Source: Bacteroidia bacterium (lineage in GTDB: Bacteria > Bacteroidota > Bacteroidia > Bacteroidales > Azobacteroidaceae). Taken from it: DNA of 10,934 bases. The notes under the pieces were generated by a model. That model saw only the letters and a list, made by a program, of their open reading frames with translations. It had not been told where the DNA came from and did no database searches. Position numbers and translations under genes: made by a program. Location: NCBI GenBank assembly GCA_026000155.1, contig BNYG01000051.1:1-10934 (forward strand), written 5' to 3'. How positions within the stretch are numbered: position 1 is the first letter of the stretch; every line of letters starts with the position of its first letter. This document shows, piece after piece, positions 8,689 through 10,934 of the stretch.

Positions 8689-9637
8689 AAGAAGCATTTC
8701 CTCTCAAAAAATCGCCCACCGCCATGCGTTTCTTCCCGGCTTGTTGCAAATTTTTCAAGCGAATAAATCCGTCTTGCGTACTAATATCCAGAAAAGTTTT
8801 TCCGTCAGATACAATCGTTCCCGGCTCTAATTCGTGCGGCTGAATGATTTTTTCCGTTTCAAATAGTTTGAAGTGAAGTGTCTCTCTTTTGGGAGTCGTC
8901 AATTCCGTCCAGGCGCCGGGATAAGGGGATAAGCCACGTATAAAATCGTAGATTTCCTTGGTCGTTTTGTTCCAGTCGATACGACATGTTTCTTTGAAAA
9001 TCTTGGGCGCCGGTTTTAATTCCTGACTATTGGAAATTAATTTTTCCTGCGGAATGGGGATGATCATATCATTCAAAATATCATCCACGGTTTTAACCAC
9101 TAATTTGGCTCCTAATTGCATGAGTTTATCATGGATAATTTCGGCATTGTCCGTATCTGCAACCGGGATTTTTTCCTGGTAAATGATTTTTCCCGTATCA
9201 ATTTCGTGCGTGAGGAAAAAAGTAGTCACCCCGGTGACTGTTTCTCCGTTGATAATGGCCCAGTTAACCGGCGCCGCCCCGCGATATTGCGGCAACAGAG
9301 AGGCGTGTAAATTAAATGTTCCCAAGCGGGGCATATTCCACACCACTTCCGGCAACATACGGAAAGCGACTACAATCTGCAAATCGGCATTCCAGGCTTT
9401 CAAGGCTTCCAAAAAATCCGGGTCTTTCAACTTTTCCGGTTGAAGCACAGGCAAGTGCTGCGACAAGGCGTATTGTTTGACCGGGCTTGCTTGCAACACA
9501 CTCTGGTGCTTCCCTACCGGTTTGTCCGGCATCGTCACGACACCTGCCACATTGTAGCCGCCTTCGACTAAGGCGCGCAGACTTTCAACAGCAAAATCAG
9601 GCGTTCCCATGAACACTATACGGAGTTTATTTTTCAT
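8678..9637 (-). CDS. fmt: Methionyl-tRNA formyltransferase
   Basis: Fmt formylates the methionine on initiator tRNA using 10-formyl-tetrahydrofolate, producing the fMet-tRNA used to start translation. The 319-residue protein has the normal two-domain layout. The N-terminal formyltransferase fold opens with LRIVFMGTPDFAV and carries the catalytic triad N109, H111 and D147 within FNLHASLLPQYRGAAPVNWA and HEIDTGKII, including the S-L-L-P folate-binding motif. The C-terminal tRNA-binding OB-like domain runs from about residue 205 (CRIDWNKTTKEIYDFIRGLSPYPGAWTEL) to the end. It is transcribed leftward from a promoter-like sequence at ~9712-9739 and its stop codon lies inside hisC. No Shine-Dalgarno is visible, as is usual in this phylum. 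Confidence 0.97.
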   Translation of the reverse strand: MKNKLRIVFMGTPDFAVESLRALVEGGYNVAGVVTMPDKPVGKHQSVLQASPVKQYALSQHLPVLQPEKLKDPDFLEALKAWNADLQIVVAFRMLPEVVWNMPRLGTFNLHASLLPQYRGAAPVNWAIINGETVTGVTTFFLTHEIDTGKIIYQEKIPVADTDNAEIIHDKLMQLGAKLVVKTVDDILNDMIIPIPQEKLISNSQELKPAPKIFKETCRIDWNKTTKEIYDFIRGLSPYPGAWTELTTPKRETLHFKLFETEKIIQPHELEPGTIVSDGKTFLDISTQDGFIRLKNLQQAGKKRMAVGDFLRGNASFMY

Positions 9638-9685
9638 AAATTTTAATTATTTATAATTTCATAAAACAAGGTTTTTTCGGAGCTA

Positions 9686-9739
9686 AAAAATAATTACCTT
9701 TACATTTCTTGCAAAGGTAATTATTTTTATAGAAACAAA
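9686..9739 (-). promoter_or_regulatory. Probable fmt promoter inside a 16-bp inverted repeat
   Basis: On the minus strand TACCTTTG (plus 9712-9719) matches the TAnnTTTG -7 consensus. A TTTG (plus 9736-9739) lies 16 bp upstream, shorter than the usual ~19-bp spacing, so the -33 element is uncertain. The -7 box is part of a perfect 16-bp inverted repeat (9686-9701/9713-9728, AAAAATAATTACCTTT and its complement) with an 11-base loop. The repeat could be an operator or, read either way, a weak terminator. The leader to the fmt ATG would be about 65 bases. Confidence 0.5.
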
Positions 9740-9759
9740 AATCATAATCTGTTTTTTGC

Positions 9760-9777
9760 CAGGGCAAACGCACGAAA
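9760..9777. repeat. Left terminal inverted repeat of the IS
   Basis: CAGGGCAAACGCACGAAA at this end is the reverse complement of the opposite end at 17 of 18 positions (C/T at position 14). The transposase stop codon lies immediately inside it, at 9779-9781. Confidence 0.88.
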
Positions 9778-9778
9778 A

Positions 9779-10876
9779 TTAAGGGCTCAGTAGTTGTTTT
9801 AAATAATTCATATCATAAGCAGCTTTGAGCCTTCTCTTTTTAAGAGAGAGCTTATCGTGTTGGTCATGAATGATTTGCAGGGCGATTTTTCTCAAAGTAG
9901 CAAGATTTTCAGCCGAATATCCTTTCCTGGCCCGGCAATTATCTTCACCGAAGGTTACATCCAAGTGCCAGTGCAAATGATTTTCAATACCCCAATGTCC
10001 TCGCACCAAAGTATTGAAATAATGGGCGTTCAAACCTGTTTCATCGCTGATGTAATAACGAGTCTCGGTTGTTTTCTTCTCATTCGTCTCCCGACAAGAT
10101 TCTATCCTGACTAAGGTTTGGATGCCTGCCCATTGTTCCAAATGTTCCTTCAATAACACTGCTTTGGCGTTAAGGATGCTGCATGTACGGGTTTCATACC
10201 GTCCGTGAGCGTATTCCCATTCTTCCGATACACTCTGGGGGCGGTTCGTCCGGAAACCGTAAACGGTATCTTCATACAAACTTCCCTGATTCTCTTTCAA
10301 CGACAGCAGGTAATGTCCTTTTTTAGCTGTAATTTGTTGCGCTATTGACCGCTGGCAACCAATGGCGTCTATACTGACTACGGCATCTTCAATGTCTATC
10401 TCATCAAGTAAAGAAGGTATGGCGGTAATTTCATTGCTTTTGTCTTCCACTTTTTTCTGTCCGATGCAAAGACGGTTTTCAGCCACCCAGGCATTTACTA
10501 TGTACAAGCCCTGGTTGCCCCGGCTGGTGGGTGAAACGCCCCGCAATTTCTTCCCGTCAAGACAAATCTGTTTCTCTGCCAATAAGCCTGCGATATCCTT
10601 GCCGTAATCGTTCAGGCATTGACGCAGAATATCCGGCTCCAACATCGAAAATACACGATTGAAAGTGTCATGAGAGGGGATGCCGTTGGCCAACTCAATG
10701 TACTCCCGCAAAAAACTTTCGTGGGTGTGGCTGAACAGTACCATGTCTTCATAGTCTTCGCCATTGCTCAAATACGTCGCTAACCCGATAAACAGTATGT
10801 CTGATAACTTGTGAAGACATTTTTTCTCTATCCGGTAGTCTTCTATTCCGCTTAAATAATCATAGATAGATGCCAT
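9779..10876 (-). CDS. ISAs1-family DDE transposase
   Basis: This transposase catalyses cut-and-paste or copy movement of its element through a DDE active site. From the ATG at 10876 (MASIYDYLSGIEDYR) it has 365 residues. The frame also has an ATG at 10921, 15 codons earlier, but that codon lies in the terminal repeat, so the later start is preferred. The N-terminal region (~10-100, SGIEDYRIEKKCLHKLSDIL, GIPSHDTFNRVFSML) matches the DDE_Tnp_1-associated domain. Counting from the 10921 start, the candidate catalytic residues are D122 (CLDGKKLRG), D185 (VSIDAIGCQ) and E313 (HWGIENHLHWHLDVTFGED). No frameshift or internal stop is seen, so the element may still be active. It resembles the H-repeat-associated proteins. 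Confidence 0.93.
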   Translation of the reverse strand: MASIYDYLSGIEDYRIEKKCLHKLSDILFIGLATYLSNGEDYEDMVLFSHTHESFLREYIELANGIPSHDTFNRVFSMLEPDILRQCLNDYGKDIAGLLAEKQICLDGKKLRGVSPTSRGNQGLYIVNAWVAENRLCIGQKKVEDKSNEITAIPSLLDEIDIEDAVVSIDAIGCQRSIAQQITAKKGHYLLSLKENQGSLYEDTVYGFRTNRPQSVSEEWEYAHGRYETRTCSILNAKAVLLKEHLEQWAGIQTLVRIESCRETNEKKTTETRYYISDETGLNAHYFNTLVRGHWGIENHLHWHLDVTFGEDNCRARKGYSAENLATLRKIALQIIHDQHDKLSLKKRRLKAAYDMNYLKQLLSP

Positions 10877-10915
10877 TCGACAAAAGTAATCGTTTTTCCC
10901 GGATGATGAATATAA

Positions 10916-10933
10916 TTTCATGCGTTTGCCCTG
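10916..10933. repeat. Right terminal inverted repeat of the IS
   Basis: TTTCATGCGTTTGCCCTG pairs with the left end at 17 of 18 positions. An in-frame ATG of the transposase frame (minus strand, 10919-10921) falls within it. The window ends one base later. Confidence 0.88.
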
Positions 10934-10934
10934 T

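Larger units (their letters stand above)
9760..10933 (-). mobile_element. Complete ISAs1-family insertion sequence
   Basis: The element is 1174 bp and bounded by 18-bp terminal inverted repeats that differ at one position, with a single intact transposase gene almost filling it. Ends of the form CAGGGC... and the transposase type fit the ISAs1 group, which includes the enterobacterial H-repeat proteins. Only one base lies beyond the right end, so the target duplication cannot be checked. The element lies 20 bp outside the possible -33 box of fmt and leaves that promoter intact. Confidence 0.88.

Noticed and set aside
9229..9242. GTCACC/GGTGAC inverted repeat within fmt
   Set aside because: A 6-bp stem within a conserved coding region is expected by chance.
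10877..10921. Earlier transposase start giving 380 residues
   Set aside because: The ATG falls in the terminal inverted repeat; the ATG at 10876 matches the usual start of the family better, though the longer form cannot be excluded.

Overview
The window reads as a chromosomal segment of a Bacteroidota bacterium, most likely Bacteroidales or a close relative. The evidence is a GldD-type lipoprotein, a DUF6913-type protein beside ligA, promoter -7 boxes of the TAnnTTTG type, A/T-rich leaders without strong Shine-Dalgarno sequences, and a secreted protein whose signal peptide ends in the Bacteroidota-typical N-A-Q. Base composition looks moderate, in the mid-40s % GC by eye. No rRNA, tRNA or CRISPR was seen.

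Layout. Positions 163-1152 encode a secreted collagen-like mosaic protein. The gene-free stretch 1153-1866 holds several small hairpins ending in a very strong intrinsic terminator (1349-1395), a ~309-bp inverted-repeat element (1423-1731) with ~93-100-nt arms, and a promoter with palindromes in front of ssb. From 1867 to 8688 the genes run in one direction: ssb, a 15-bp-stem palindrome, gldD, ligA, a DUF6913-type gene, hisG, hisD and hisC. From gldD onward they overlap or are separated by at most 4 bp, which suggests one transcription unit joining DNA replication/repair, a gliding/secretion-associated lipoprotein and histidine biosynthesis. hisC runs 11 nt into the 3' end of the convergent fmt gene (8678-9637, minus strand). 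Upstream of fmt are its probable promoter, sitting in a 16-bp inverted repeat, and an apparently complete ISAs1-family insertion sequence (9760-10933) that stops just outside the promoter.

How the genes work together. HisG, HisD and HisC are the first, last and aminotransferase steps of histidine synthesis; hisB and the remaining genes must lie elsewhere or be missing. SSB and LigA act at the replication fork and in repair. GldD usually has GldE as neighbour and partner, but gldE is absent here.

Most unusual are the palindromes. One 28-bp perfect palindrome lies inside the hisD reading frame and makes the protein about four residues longer at that point. Others lie between ssb and gldD and upstream of ssb. 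No complete new defence or mobile system was recognised.
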